Part shown: piece by piece, positions 23,190 to 36,961 of the stretch
Layout of the letters: every line of letters starts with the position of its first letter
Position numbering within the stretch: the first letter of the stretch is position 1
Source: Eulemur rufifrons
Lineage: Eukaryota; Chordata; Mammalia; Primates; Lemuridae
Reading direction: 5' to 3'
Assembly (NCBI RefSeq): GCF_041146395.1
Contig: NC_090997.1
Coordinates: 31,723,501 to 31,787,500, forward strand
DNA: 64,000 nt
Translations under genes and position numbers: made by a program
Notes under the pieces: model-generated
Told to the model about the DNA's origin: nothing
What the model saw: only the letters and a program-made list of their open reading frames with translations
Database searches by the model: none

Positions 23190-24120
23190 ATATTTTTCAG
23201 CACATCCAAGTATTGTACTTTCCCTTTCTAGAGTATTTTGTTATTGCTTGTTTTTTGTTTTTTGTTTTTCCTGATGTTTCCAATTGTCTTTCTGTTTTCC
23301 CAGTGATAGCTTTTATATTTTTCAAATTTTCTCATTGAGTCACTTGTTTTCTGGAAATACCATTCAGACGTTTTACTCCATCCTTGACTAGTAGCTTTCT
23401 AGGCCAACTGCAAACTTCTCCTTCTGTGACTACCTTTATTTTTTTCTCTGCTGCCACTGCTTCTTCCTTTCCTGTTATCTCTTTTCCTGGTTTTATTCCT
23501 GAATTTATGTGAACATATCTTTAAGCAAATTATGAAAAAAAAATGAAAGGGAGGTAAGTTTTCTGGGATCTTATATGTCTAAAAATGTCTTTATTCTACT
23601 CTCTCATTTGATTGTTAGTTTGTCTCAGTATAGAATTCTAGGTTGAAAATTATTTCCCTCAGAATTATAAAGGTTTTGCTCCATTGTCTTCTGGCATCAG
23701 TGTTGCTTCTGAGAAGTCTAATGACTTCTGGATTCTTTTTCCTCTTGGTTTCCCAAGAAAAGAGAAAACAAGAATATTAGTGTCTAACTTAGTCACCATT
23801 CTTCTGATGAGGAAGGGAAGCATATTTTCTACATTTCCTTTGTGGTTGGGTAGAACTACCCCTACATCTCCTCTGGGCTTTGTGATTTGTGGTTAAACTT
23901 TATGATCTATGACAGCTTATCTTGATATATAATGATGAAGTACTTGAGGTTTAGAAACACTCTTCTCTTAATAGAGCCTCGTTTCCAGACTACTGTCTTG
24001 TGTGGACTCAGCAATCCTTTCTTGGGCATCAAAAGCCAAACTTTTCCTCTGTCCTTATACTTAGGCTATTACAATCTTAATCCTTCCATGGAAAAAGAGT
24101 AAACACTCACACAATGTTTA
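23190..24120 (-). mobile_element. Possible old L1M fragment
   Basis: Phrases such as TGAAAATTATTTCCCTCAGA, 'ttttgctccattgtcttctggcatc' and GCTTCTGAGAAGTCTAATGA resemble a diverged reverse-strand L1M region. Boundaries and family uncertain. The 70-codon frame inside has no coding support. Confidence 0.45.
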
Positions 24121-26147
24121 TTTAGACTTTAGGGAAGGATGTGAAACTGGGTTAATATATAATCTGTATATATTTTATTTTTAATAAATTGTGAATAATG
24201 TGCAATTTTAAAAAGCATGATTAAATGTATGGTCAAATCTTAAAACAAAATTTATCTGATGTAGTAATAAAGTGCCTAATAATTATTTTGGAAATAAAAA
24301 TTAGTCAAATAGCACTAGAAAAAAAAAAAAAAAGAAAATGGAAGCCTCTGGCAGAAAGGAGGAAGGTCAGTAGAAAAAAGTTAAAAAGAGAAAAGTACTT
24401 CAATCTATGTTTTTAATACTTTTAAAGAATTTCTTTATCACAGCATGGAGCATTTTCCCCCTTAAAAGTTTGATTTTCCATTTTCAATACCTCACCCAAT
24501 TGCAACTTTAAACTTAGACTTGTATTGTGTAAATCGTCTTGAGAGTTATCAACATTAAATACCGAGGTCTTTCATGTGGTGTGTGACTATCTCTGTACTG
24601 ATTTATTTTTTAATCCTAAAATTACTAGATTAGGTTTTCTGCAGTCTAGTCATTTATGTTACATAGCCCAAATGCAAAAGTTACTGATGATATTAAATTT
24701 GAAATTATATTTCTATCATGTTGCTCATTCCTCAGAAGACACTGGAAAACATTTAAAAACAACATATGTATAGATCATTCCTCCTGTCTGCAGCAGAACC
24801 TTGTCTCCATGTGGCCACTGACCTTTGGCAAAGCCAATCCAAAAATACAGAGTTATCATGATCAAACTAATTATTAAAACGGAATCAATCATATGCTTGC
24901 TCACATAAGTCATTAGGACAGATAATGCAAATGGATTTGACAGACCATGGCCTGCCTATTTTTTACTTGTCAGCAGAGCCTTGAGTTAACTGAAATCAAA
25001 CTATTTCATTTATTAAGTTAAGGCCAAAATAAAAGAAATCTACACAAAGTTTTTCTTATTCAAGAATAATTAAAAATATGAAATGACCAAAATATGAAAG
25101 TGTCGATGATAAATGAAAGTAAACCAAGAATAATTACCAAATATGAAACTACATCATTTAAAACAATATAAGCATTTTAAATAACTTGATTGGTTCTATT
25201 TTGTATTAATTAATGGTTTGTGTAGATACTTTAGTATCTTCAGTTGATGTTATTTTTCAAAAAGTAAGTACTTAATCCTCATCAATGTAAGATAAATTAA
25301 AGAACGTAGGTTATAGTTCTTCTTGTAATGAAGGGCAAACTCCTCCAAATATAAGTATAGCATTTATTTTGCAATAGTACCACATAAGAAGTAAAAATAA
25401 CTTGGATTATTTTGGTATCAAGTAGGATTTGTGGATGAAGAATATAATTATCTAAATTGGATTTTCTGTAGCTATGGCAATTACGATTCTCACCACTGCA
25501 GAAGTACCAAGACAAGTGTAAAGAATCAGAATCTTAGCTGTCATTCATCCACCCAGCACCCACTAAATGCAAGGCACAGTGCTTGATGATATGCACAGTG
25601 AAAAGAAAATGAAGATATATACAATTTGCAAAATAGAAAGCCTCACAATAGGAGCAAAAATCATCGTCAAAAGAAAGTTTGTGGGCAGTACAAATGTTTC
25701 AACATCATTCCAGATTCAGACTACATATTCTATTACTTAATTTATAATATTTCTAGTTTTATTAATTGAATCAATAGTGGCTGATAACAAGCTATTTCAG
25801 AATCTACATAACAAAAAGATATGTGTTTTCTGAATTTCAACAACCATAGGAAAAGATCATTATTAAGGTATGTCCCTGCAACCACATGGTATAATCATAA
25901 TTCATTACGTCCTATGTCTGAAATGATTCCAGAGCCTCAGATGAAATTATTAACTTTGAAAGCACAATATGTGATTTCTAGTTTTGGAATTGTTGTAGGT
26001 AAGATAAAATTGCCCATCTAATTAGGGAACTTGTTTACTACAACTGATAATGATTGAATTATTCCTGCCCACATTAATATTTCATAGGATTTTCTTTCTA
26101 GTGACAGCTCTTCCTAGTCTTCCCTTACTGTAAATGTTTGTTGGGGC

Positions 26148-26317
26148 TTTTCTTTTTCGTTCTTTTTGCTTTAGAGACAGGGTCTCTGTCACCCAGACTG
26201 GAGTGCAGTGGCATGATCATAGCTCACTGTAACCTCGAATTTTTGGGTTTATGCAATCTTCCTGCCTCAGCCTCCAAAAAGGGTTGGGATTACAGGTGTG
26301 AGCCACAATGCCTGGTG
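26148..26317 (-). mobile_element. Alu monomer (FLAM/FRAM-like), reverse
   Basis: Reverse-strand Alu sequence of one monomer: T-rich start, GAGACAGGGTCTCTGTCACC, 'tggagtgcagtggcatgatcatagctcactg', GCCTCAGCCTCC, and 'gggattacaggtgtgagccac' at its right end. About 170 bp, no second arm. Old Alu-type monomer shared by primates. The 80-codon frame over it is Alu-derived. Confidence 0.85.
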
Positions 26318-29300
26318 AAGCCTTTTTTTAGTACGTGGAAGAGACTTTATTGTTCTTTATGTCAAACATCTATTTCCTAGTATGCACTGACAACTGATTA
26401 TTATAAAATGATAAGCTTTTTATATAAATATAGAATTCCTTTTTCTGAATACTTACACACCCTTAGGAAAATTTTCTCTTGTGTCATGATAATTTGTTGA
26501 AATAACATAAAACTAATCGTTCCTTTAATATATTATTAACACAAGCATTCTTAAATTCTACTTCTCAGAACTAATATAAAAATTATTTCTGATGGCTGGA
26601 CTATATGTCTATTATGATTTTACTTATTTTCTTTTTTTTTTAACCCTTATAAAACTTATTTCCTATGATAGAACAATTCATTTTCAAGAGAAACAAGTAC
26701 ATATGTAAAACAAAATTTCATTCAGATGTCCCCATCTTACAAAATTTGTTTCCATTGTTCTCATATTAAAAGCACAACATTTTCTGGAAGGACAAACCCT
26801 GATTTTCCATTTTAGTTTTGTACATTCTATTTGAAATGCAGAAAATCCCCTAATAGTATTTTAAGAATGTATGCAGATTCTGCTTAATCTTATGTTTCAA
26901 GTCTATGAAGCATATTCTAAAGCAATAATCATAACACTTAAAATACACTTGCATTACATTTTTGTTGAAGTGAGTATTAGGTATCATATGTACAGCAGCA
27001 TTCCTGGCAAGGGAGTGCAAATAATACTTTAGAATGAAACTTTCCTTTTCTACTTCAGCTCCTTTCCTTGATTAAGAAGTAATGAATGCATCTTGTCTCT
27101 TTTCGCAAATGAAAATGTGTTCAAATGGGATTAATCCACCCTATTAACTCAACTAAACATCTGCTATATTTGTTAAACACTTCAAAATTTTGTTCTGAAC
27201 CAGTTAATTCTAAGTAATTTCTCAGTTAAATATTTACATGGTCTTCCATGATGATAAGCTCTAGCTTGTTTTAAAATAATCAGTAGATTGTCCAGGGAGA
27301 GCTACGTGAAATATAACACATTGGAATAGCTATCCACTGGAACTTGAAATGGTTTAGCTGGCTTGGGTTATCTTTTGCATATTTTTATCTTACCCAAAAG
27401 AGGTAACAACCTTATGAGTTCCATTTTTTGTCAACATTTTTAATGTCCAGAATTCTGTTAAAAAATAGATGAATGCCTATAGAGACACATACATTTACGT
27501 CATGAAAATACTAAATACAATGTCAAGCATATGTTTCAGAAAAGTGATAAATCCATGTTTATAAAATTTTAGAAACCCAATTTATAATTATTTTTATAGT
27601 AGACTAAGTAGATGAAAAAAGTAGAAAAGATGAATGGACATTATTCTTTGGCAAATTAAATCAAAGAAGAAAAAATACACAGATTATGCAAATGTGCCAT
27701 GTGTACAAAGGTATTCAAGAATAAGATTCTCGAACTAGATAAATCATATAAATCTGCAAAACGTCAGGCAGTAGTCAGACTTGAATAAGTTCCATAATAA
27801 AGATGATATTACAAGTGGTAAAAGATTAATTCTTAAATGAACTATAAGGCAAATTTTACTCTAAGACATCAGAGAATGGGATGATCACTTCAGACTGAGG
27901 AAGACAGACAAGATTGAAAGTTCTGCACTGTGGTATTTAAGTCCAGGTTTTGAAAATAAAAATGATTACATGAAGAGCAGAAGCCTTTTCCCCAACACCA
28001 ACACTCAGTATTGTTCTACCCTGGTGTTTTCTTCTTTATAATCCAATATACCAAATGTTTATTGAGTTCCTTCTATATAAATGTGGTAGAGGATAGGAAA
28101 AATGAGCCTCTATCGATACTTCTAGAACTGACAGTCAACCAGGAGGATAAGTAAAGTACTTGCCTAATGACCTTCACAAAGCCAAAATAAGACAGAACTG
28201 TGGAAGGGGTTCTTAGACAAATGCTGAGCTCTATCCAAGTTTAATTTAGGTAAGCTGGAGCTTAGGTATGTCTGTAATTTTCATAGTAAGTGATAAATAA
28301 ATCCATTGTTTGACTTTACTAAATGGGAAGAGTAGTGACCTGGATAATTGTAAATAATCATCCAGAAATTTTAATTTCTTAGTTTGGGAAAATATATTAT
28401 TTTTCTACAGTTGATTGATCTGTGTTTTGCTAATGCCGATATTAAAATTATTTTTTCTTTGTAAATGTCAACTAATGTTCAATGAATACAGCTCAAAAAT
28501 GTTCTGAACTTTAGGGCAACCTGACTAGGATTACAAACTGGTCATGGATCATTCAAATAGTGAATGATCCATTACAGAATAAAAAAGTATTTCCTGATTT
28601 TTGGTCAACCTCCTGGCTGGGTCCTAGATTTAACAAAAGTGAAGGAGGTGGATTCAGAATCATGAACATCTAGGAAGCAGTGGGCTTATACATATGAGTT
28701 GGTACCATATCTTACTACTTAGACCTCACACATGAAAGAATCTCATACATATTTTTTGAATTTGTTAAATGCATTCCAAATCAAATATAATATTTTTGCA
28801 TTATGTAGACTTTTGCTGTATAATTTCTCCAAATAGTAAAGGGTGTAGATTTTTTATTTTATGTGTCTCAGAATTAAGTGTACTCCCTTGATCGACATTT
28901 AATGTGTGTGTGTTTTAGTTACTCATGTTTAAAAACAGTGAATGAGCTGTCAGTATTTGGATGAATATCAAAAATGTTATGTATTAGTTTGACTATTCAT
29001 GAAATAATTGTTTTCTTAAGGGTAAGAGAAAAGAGTTTAATCTAGAGCCAAGATTGTGTCAGTCTTATAAAAAATGACACAACTCTGTAATTACATCGTA
29101 ATTAATACTTGCTAAATTTGGATTTCAATATTTATTTTTCTTATAAGCATTAGGAATGTACCATCCTAAAGTTGGCTTAATTAGCCAACTTTCCTTGGTT
29201 ATATATCATATGGCAGGTGTGCTTTTTTTTAACTACAAATAAAAATGATTACTTCTCATTCCCTGGTTTTTATTTCTACCTAAATCAATAAAACATAGGC

Positions 29301-29999
29301 TCTATATACCAATATAGCATTAAATTTTTCCCAAAGTAGATAAAAAAAAATTAAAGCGGTAAATATATACGTTTTATTCATCTTGTGGAGAAGGAGTCAG
29401 AAAGATTTGCGGGAACACTAAGTGGTGACACATGCATAATTTTTGTATTAACACTTTTTGAAAATTAGTTACCATAATTTCCACTTAATTCTGACAACTT
29501 TAATCAAATGAAAGCTATCTGAATGAAAAATTAAAATATATATATCACTTTCTTCTATTCAAAATAAAGTTAGATGATGAAATTATGCATGTATGACTTA
29601 GGAAAATTTAATTTCTATGAGAAAATTTTAAAATGAATGCATGCATAATAAATACTGGTCATCATGAGCACTGCTAGTGTTTTAGTTAAAAGGTAGACAT
29701 CAGTTTTTATTTAAAGGTCATATTATAAATGAATCCTAATTATTTTTAAATTAGATAACAAAAGAATTTCTTTAAGAATGAAGGTGAATTCCTATTTATT
29801 TGAATTTACATTATTAGATTTTTTCATTTATTCCAAAGCACTTAAGGCATTTCATAGATGATAGATTATTCATAAATATTTGGAAACCTTTTTGAAAATT
29901 ACCGCCTTCATCCAAAACTTTTATTAGAGTGGATTGATTCCCCAATGCAAATTGTCATTCAGCCATTAACAGGCACATAACCATTGTGATCAAAACACA

Positions 30000-30700
30000 G
30001 ATTCTATCTATTATAGCTTAGAGCCTGGTGAGAGAAACAAATCATTACACAAATAATCATTTACATGCATTTGTGGTGAGTACTTTAAAGAAAAAGCACA
30101 AGGCACTATAAGACTGAAACAAGGCACCTTTCTCCTCATGTGGCAAGTCAGGGAAAGTCAAGGTGGGTTTTCTTAAGCTCAGTTTGTCTGGGATGTGGAG
30201 AATGGAGGGAGAAATGTGCAGAGTCAATTCAAAAGCTCTCACAGATGAGCAAGAAGTGATAATGGAGCAGCAGGAATGCAGAGAAATAGATGGATCAAAT
30301 ATTGGGAGATAAAGTTAATGAGATTTGGTGACTGGATGTGAGAGAGAAGTTTGAGAGAGTAAAGTATGGAGAATGAGTTATAGATTTCTGGAATAAGCAC
30401 TAGGAACATGTGGTGTGGCTTTATTGAATCGAGAAAGATGGCAGAGGACCCAGGTTTGGAGGGAGGGTCCTGAGATCAGTGTTTGAGGTGCTAAACTTTG
30501 GATGCCTGTGAGGTAGTTGAGTGGTAGGTATGTCCAGCGGGCAGTTGGATGTATGAATCTCAATGCAGCTCAAAAATAAACAGGGGTTATGGATCTTGGA
30601 ATCATTGATTTAGAGAATCTGAAGCCCACGAGTTTGTGCGATCATGGTGAGAGAATGTAGACTGATAAAAAAATAAGCCTAAAATCCCAGACATTTAATG
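30000..30700. repeat. Old interspersed repeat, family not named
   Basis: GGATGCCTGTGAGGTAGTTG, then 'ggcagttggatgtatgaatct' and 'tcttggaatcattga' belong to a common ancient mammalian repeat that I recognise by its consensus (cagttggatatacgagtctgg, then gggagtcatcagc) but cannot name with certainty. It is GC-richer than the intron. Two 61-codon reverse frames are chance. Confidence 0.5.
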
Positions 30701-31431
30701 GTTAAATAGGGAAGGAGAAGGCAGTAGGAAAGACTAAGAAAAAGTAGTAATAACTGCTGAAGCTTTGAAAAAAATAGCAATGTCATCATTTTGAGTTTCA
30801 TGTTGAGTAGAAATTCCTGTATAATAGTAAATATCTGTAAGAATCAGGAGACTCGACTTCCAGATTAACACCTGGGAGTTTCTGGGACTTTTTCATGATC
30901 TGAAAAAGTTATTTTTTTCCCTACAACTTGACAATATTATGAGAAAGCAGTAAATAATGTCTATACTAAAAGTTAAATGTTATAGACATATGTTTGAAGT
31001 CAACACCATAATCATACATTTCCTTAGAAGATACTTACAAACTTACTCTCAACCAAAAATATAGTTTTATTTATAGAATTTAAATGTATAAAGAGGTTTT
31101 TTTTTATTGCTTGCAAATATTGTTTCCATTTATTTATGGTAGTTTGGTGAAGCGTGAATCATACGGGATTCTTCACTGGGAGTGAACATTTGGTCTTACA
31201 CCTGGTTTGGAACTGCCTTTTCTTCTTTTCTGGAGTTTGCTACAAAGATAAATCAGTCAAAGTAGGGTAATTCATCATTATTAGTATATTACATAGCTTA
31301 ACCTTGGAAGGGCTCAAATCGCTTTAAAGTTTTGCTTTAGTCAATGAAATAAGTATTAATTTTCACAACATTCTTTTGAGGCAGGTGCACTTGAAAACGA
31401 TCTGTTAACATGTGTCTCCTTTTCCTCACAG

Positions 31432-31485
31432 GGTTCCCTGGGGATACAAGGCCCCCAAGGTCCACCTGGAAAAGAGGGTCAGAGG
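31432..31485 (+). CDS. COL19A1: Collagen exon C (54 bp)
   Basis: Internal exon of 18 codons reading GSLGIQGPQGPPGKEGQR, six intact Gly-X-Y triplets. The acceptor is CCTCACAG and the donor is a strong GTAAGT. It lies 23.9 kb after exon B. The run SLGIQGPQGPPGKEGQR directly after PPAL is the part I recognise most firmly as COL19A1, and it also indicates that no exon is missing in the long intron before it. The exon ends in Arg and joins exon D, which begins GRR, giving a basic patch at the junction. Phase 0 at both ends. Confidence 0.9.
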
Positions 31486-31899
31486 GTAAGTAAAGTTGGA
31501 ACAACTGGTAGGCATTACTAACTCACGGGTAACTTATTTCTGAATACTAATGAAAATAAAACCAAAATACAGCAAGCAAATGGGCTAAGGAGAGTATCAT
31601 CTATCCAAAGGCTGAAATTTGAGATTTTAACAGAGGTTTTATAATTCAGAAAATTCTATATATTTTCCAGATTGGCAGCACAAGTGTAGAGGTATTGTTT
31701 GGATAAAATGAATTAGCCCTAATTTGATCTAGAGCACTCTGGTCATATTTTTAGTTTTTGCATTAAGTGGATGGGTATCTTCGTGGAGGTCCGGCCTGTT
31801 CATGAATTCTGTGAAGACTGTGGATATTAACTACATTCTTTATCCAAATTATATGATCGACATTAGTGACTCTTTGTAACTCTCCTTTTATTGTCCAGA

Positions 31900-32800
31900 C
31901 ATATTAATCCCAAATCTGTTTTTTAGTCACTCTCATATATCACTGCCAGTTCTGCCCTCTGGCAAATCAGTCTGTTTCCTCAACTACATCAAAGTTCTTC
32001 AAATATTTGAAGGCCAATCATGCATTTTACCAAAGTTTATTTTTTATTGAGTTAATAAAAATCCCAATTCTCTTAACTTGTTCTCTTATCATATGGATTC
32101 CTGACACTCCAACATGCTGGTAGTCTTTCCCAGAAAACGCTCAGCCATCTTCCAGAGGTGTCAGGAATGGGACTGGACACTGGTGTTATTTAGAGCACAT
32201 TAAATGTGGCAACTATGTCCTATACCATAGACAATGCGCTTCTATTGCAGCCTAAGATTGTGCCAATACTTCTTTTGTCTGGTATCACACTTTTGACTTA
32301 TACTGACATGTGGTCAATTAAATGTTCTTCCTCTTTCATTTTAATGAAAACTTCTGCTAAGTCAGATCTTTACCCTTGCTGTTGTTGTGCAGTTGCCTTT
32401 TTGAATCACAGAATAGGAATTGTTGTTGTTAAATTTCATCTTCTGGATTTATACCTTTCTATGGTTTGGGGGTTTTGGTTTGTTTGTTTAAAAAATTTGA
32501 ATTCTGTTTTTCAGTGAAATATCCCTCAGCTTTATGCCACCCTGAAATTTATAAGCCTACCTTCTGTCTTTATTCAAATCATAACTAAATCCTAACAGAA
32601 CAGGGCCTCACAACTTTGGGTAACACCAGCCCAGGCTGCCATCTCTTCCACTGTTGATGTTCTTGGGGGATGATAATCAAACCTTGCGCAAATGCATCTG
32701 AACCCTGTCACCTCCCCACCCACATTTCTTGATTTGGTTTGTAAGATAATTATGAGAGACTTGTCAGATACTAGCTGAAATGAAAAAAATATTCAAATGA
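31900..32800. mobile_element. CR1/L3 LINE fragment
   Basis: Ordered phrases match CR1/L3: 'aatatttgaaggccaatcatg', GCTTCTATTGCAGCCTAAGA, 'tatcacacttttgacttatactgac', 'ttgtgcagttgcctttttgaa', 'ctcagctttatgccaccctgaaatttataagc', 'aacagaacagggcct'. One of the oldest LINE families in mammals. The 103-codon open frame at 32206-32517 lies inside it and is not a gene. Orientation not settled. Confidence 0.75.
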
Positions 32801-33356
32801 GGCTTTTTAAAAATAATAGTGCTTTAAATTAAAATTGTACCCTATCAAGCATGCATTTCAGAAGAAAATGGGTTAAAGAATAAATTAAACTTACGTATTT
32901 TTCATGATAATTATGGAGGAAATTATTCAAATTGTAAAGCTGAACCACTGTGTTATGCAAATTTATTCTATTTATAAATGTGTACAGTCCAGACAATTTT
33001 ATATTACTTTTATTTTATCTTCTATTAAGAGTAACATAGTGTCAGAAACTAAGGTATATATAGATGTTTTTAGGCCTAGTTTATTATTGCTACTGCTTTT
33101 TCACAAATGCCCTATTTATCAAAGGAAGTAGCTAGAGCAGGTATTATTGACATTATCCGCATTTACAAATGATTATTTCCAAATATGCTCAGTGATTTGT
33201 TCTACTTTATAAGCTACTTGAGTGGGAATCAAATAAATTTAAGAAATGAGCATTCTTACTTATTTACATTTAAGTCCATCTGAGTGCCACCATTTCTTCT
33301 CAGCTCAAGAGTTAAGTAGCACTTAGCTCCCTTGGACATATAAATGCATTTGTATG

Positions 33357-33368
33357 TTTATGTGTGTG

Positions 33369-33406
<38 letters not shown>
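33357..33406 (+). repeat. (TG)n microsatellite
   Basis: About 17 uninterrupted TG units preceded by a short TATATA stretch. Likely length-polymorphic. Confidence 0.95.
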
Positions 33407-33407
<1 letters not shown>

Positions 33408-34379
33408 ATATGCTTGTTCTGAAAGCTAAGACCAATAATTTTTCCATTTCACTGATGTTTGCAGTAGGAAACAATATTTAGAAAAATCTATGAATTTAAA
33501 ATTCTTTTTCTACTGACCCATTGTCAACAAAGTCTTCTATTTTGATTATGGGTGTTTGACCAGGAAGGAATCGACTATCATTAAGGTTATTGAGGTCATT
33601 GCATTGTCATATAAAATATGTGGCAAGTTTTATGCACTTTACTTCTAGGTATAATATCTTTAGTAAAAGCAGAACATTTAATTTTAGATAAATCACTAAC
33701 TTATTGGTTTTCCTCAATGATTAAATAGATGGCAGCTACTACTCTACCAATATCTCACAATTATGATGAGTTTTAAATATGGCTGTCACATTTAAACATG
33801 CTTTGAAAAATAGCAAACTTTATAGAAATATGTTAATATTGCTATTAATATTTCTGTTGACATAAGGATTCTGAGTGATGAATTCCTTCTGTTTTTCTCT
33901 TTAACCCGTTCTGTAAAGTTTTCTATTAAGCACAATAGCACTATTTTTTTTTGCAAGCACCATGCCAGATTTCTGTTTAAAATTTTTATTAGTTGATTTT
34001 ATTCTTTTTATTGTCTTTTAATCTGTTTAATCTTATAAAGCGTTCATTTAATAAAATATAGAAGTTATGTGCTTCTTGTACTTCAAAGCTGCTCGTAACT
34101 TTAACAATGTTCTGTAACAATATATATCTGAGATTTATGGGCTTTGGGGATTTTTTGTTTTTTGTTTTGCTTGTTTGTTGCTGAACTTTCTGATTTTCTT
34201 CTTTGAATATTTTATATGCCATTAATTTTTTTTCACATTATTATCTTTTTTAAGCCCTGCAAGTAAAGCATTTGGCTGACACATTTTTTAGTCTCACATC
34301 CTTCATGGATTAACACCATTTTTAGAATTCAGCGAAAGTTCAGTGTTGACCCTAAGCTACCGATGAGAATGTATCAGGG

Positions 34380-34830
34380 AGCAGTGAGGGACAACAGAAT
34401 GGGAGGTCACTACCTGAAGGCCAAGAGAGTGTTCAAGCCATGATGAGGTAGAAGGTGGCCAGGAGGGGAACCAGGGCACTGCAGGCCCAAGAAGTCAACT
34501 GAAGATGTTCAAGAGTCATGGAGGGTTCAGCAGGATTAAAATTTGGAACAAAGTCAGTGAAGAGATGTTGGAGAAGAGAAGAAGGGGGTGGGATTAATGC
34601 CACTTGAGAGAGAAGTTTTAGCTGAGTAATGAATGGGGAGGGCACTGGAAACAAAAATCACAGGCAGAGGTATAAAGAAATTCGGGAGTGAATTGTGAAA
34701 AAGGAAAGGCAAGCAGTGGGAAATCAGGTGGAGGGATACGGACAGGAACTGGCTGGAAGCCCAGAGGGATATCTTAGTGAAAAGTGGAACATTTCAGGTT
34801 GCTGAGCATGTTCATAGATATTAACAGGAA
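34380..34830. repeat. GC-richer block, probable old repeat
   Basis: AGGAGGGGAACCAGGGCACT, 'gttcaagagtcatggagggttcag' and 'ggaaaggcaagcagtgggaaatcagg' look repeat-derived, similar in style to the block at 30000-30700. Family not identified. Confidence 0.35.
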
Positions 34831-35040
34831 ACATAGCAAAAGAACCGGCATTATAAAAATTTCCTCTAAGATGTAGATTCCTTATAGAATTTCTTAATAT
34901 TTCTAATAGAATCTCCCAAAATATAAGGAAAATAATAATTGTTTTAATGCAATCTTGGATTTTTTTGTGGTCACATTAAGTGCATGTCAAGGTTAGTATG
35001 AAACTACCCTGGTCTTTTCAAAAGAAATCACTCTAGGTCT

Positions 35041-35060
35041 TTAAAAAAAAAAAAAAAAAA
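35041..35060 (+). repeat. A-tract
   Basis: Run of 18 A. No recognisable retroelement body upstream, so its origin is unclear. Confidence 0.7.
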
Positions 35061-35559
35061 TTGGTGAATCAGCTGTAACAGAAGTTTGGACCAAGATGAT
35101 CCCTCACTCTTACATTGTGTTACTAGATCCTAATTTTGCTCCTGAATGGAAATTTTATGTTTTAAATTCCCTACAATTTACTCCTCTCTCCTGTTCTATC
35201 ATGCTCTTGGTTTTCTCCTCTCTGCCTGTACCTGTCCATTTTTCCCCACCCCAGGCAATCATCCCTTTGATTGCCTCTATCCAACATTTTTGTGCAGATT
35301 TTACTTTCTGAAACGCTAGCTTCAAGCTGGCTTTGAAGCTGTCTCTGGGGTCAGGATTCCTTGCATTCTGAATAGCACAGAGAACATGAGCCTACTCAGT
35401 CCCCACCTCTGTCAGGTTATGTCCCTCTGCACCAGCCCAGACTTGACGGCAAAGGGACTGGTTCATATTTCCTCAATGAGACGGGAGTCTGCAAAAGTAT
35501 GGGAGGGCAGGGCAGGCAGCATGTTCGCTTGCTTCTTGCGGTACGAGCAACTTGGGGTT

Positions 35560-35782
35560 TACATGGAGGTTGTAGCACAGGCTCTGGGGCCAGAACTATC
35601 TGAATTTAAATCCCAGTTTTACCACTTACTGTCTGTGTGATGTTGAGCAAGTTCCTCAGCTTCTCTGCACCTCAGTTTCCTCCTTTAGAAAATGGGGATT
35701 ATAGCAACACCTACCCCACATGGCCGTGATGAAGAGTGTGTCAGGTAGGTGTTAGCTATTGTCGTTATTCTCATCCCCAGCC
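35560..35782 (+). mobile_element. MIR SINE
   Basis: Nearly complete MIR: AGCACAGGCTCTGGGGCCAG, then 'aaatcccagttttaccacttac', then CTCAGTTTCCTCCTTTAGAA, then 'gttagctattgtcgttatt'. Confidence 0.9.
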
Positions 35783-36935
35783 TAGTGGTCTGAGGTGTTT
35801 CTGAAGGGAAGATAATATCACTTTACAATATTAAGGCTTGCTTAAAGAGAATGTCTAATTGATCAAGAAAAAATTATTTAAGGTAAAAAAAAACTGTTTT
35901 CACTACTGCTCCACTGAACTCATTTTATTTACCTTTTACCTGAATTATTACTTTATCTGGATGTTCATGCCCATGTTCTAGTGCCCCAGAAGCTTCAGTG
36001 TTTATCCAGGTTGATAACAAAATTAAATAAATTGTAAAAAGTCTGCAAAGATGGACCAGATTATTCCCTTTTCCTAAAAAATAGAGATGAAGATTGGTGT
36101 CATCATTGTGGAGTAACAAAGGCCTCAAAGTTTGTTTTATGAATAAATTGTGCTGATCATGTATAAATTTACCTGGACTTTCATGGAAAAACACTTTATT
36201 TTTCTTTTGATTTGTTTGTTTTTGAACTGGTTTATGTGCTTCACCGAAGACAACACAAGTAACATAAATTATGTTCTAATAATTACTGGGTTTTATCAAT
36301 CCCATTAGGAAAAAGGACATCAAAATCATTGCTTCTATGAAATCAACACATACTAAAGGACTTATCTAAGTAAACTTTTCTTTAAGCTGATTTGTTTTTA
36401 TGGAGGTTGGGATATTTTTCAAGTGAAATTATGCCCCTGTAGCCTAGCCATGCTCTGTGAAAGCTTTATAGAACACAGCAAGCCAGTAATGCGGGTCAGT
36501 CCTGCCTCACAGTATAGTTAAAAAAATACCTGAAAAATAAAAAACAAAAAAACAGTGTTTCTCCTTTTCTTCTTACTTTAGGATTGCTTTTTCCAAAGTA
36601 CTGACTTCACAGCCATAAAATGATCTAGTAATTCCAATGAGGCAAGTTCAGGGCCTGGTAGAAACCACTAACAATTGTCTGCAGTTGCACATTCGTGCAC
36701 GGGCTTGAATTTTTGAGGAGTCTTATAGAAAAAGTAATGAATAATCATGAACTTTTAGGAATTAATTTGGTTAGTTTCACATTAAGATGAAAGGGAGATA
36801 AAAGATTTTCTTCTTGTCTGTAGATATTAAAACTGACATTGACCTTTAAAATGCACAGTGAGTATAGCCATAATTCTGCTCGCTCACCAAAACTGTGACT
36901 GTGTCCTGCTACTAAGAATTTATATTACAAACAAG

Positions 36936-36961
36936 AAAAAGTAAAAAAAAAAAAAAAAAAA
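36936..36961 (+). repeat. A-tract
   Basis: Run of about 19 A in AT-rich intron. No clear retroelement body upstream. Confidence 0.7.

Larger units (their letters stand above)
7552..31431 (+). other. COL19A1: Intron between exons B and C (23.9 kb)
   Basis: Long GT-AG intron. Named repeats are listed separately. Stretches where I see nothing beyond AT-rich intron sequence are about 7820-9540, 12450-16500, 17000-17800, 20420-22080, 24130-26140 and 26320-30000, except for small fragments resembling an old 'growth-point' repeat family near 14990-15120 and 25540-25620. No additional collagen exon was seen on the + strand. Confidence 0.75.

Noticed and set aside
26148..26317. Possible 7SL-type RNA gene
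   Set aside because: The Alu-type monomer is reverse-oriented, diverged and T-tailed, so it is a SINE copy, not a functional small RNA gene.
32206..32517. 103-codon open frame with hydrophobic runs
   Set aside because: Falls in CR1/L3 LINE sequence; no start context, splice sites or protein similarity.
33357..33406. (TG)n tract as a CRISPR-like or satellite array
   Set aside because: Ordinary dinucleotide microsatellite; no spacers. No CRISPR array or prokaryotic feature occurs in the window.
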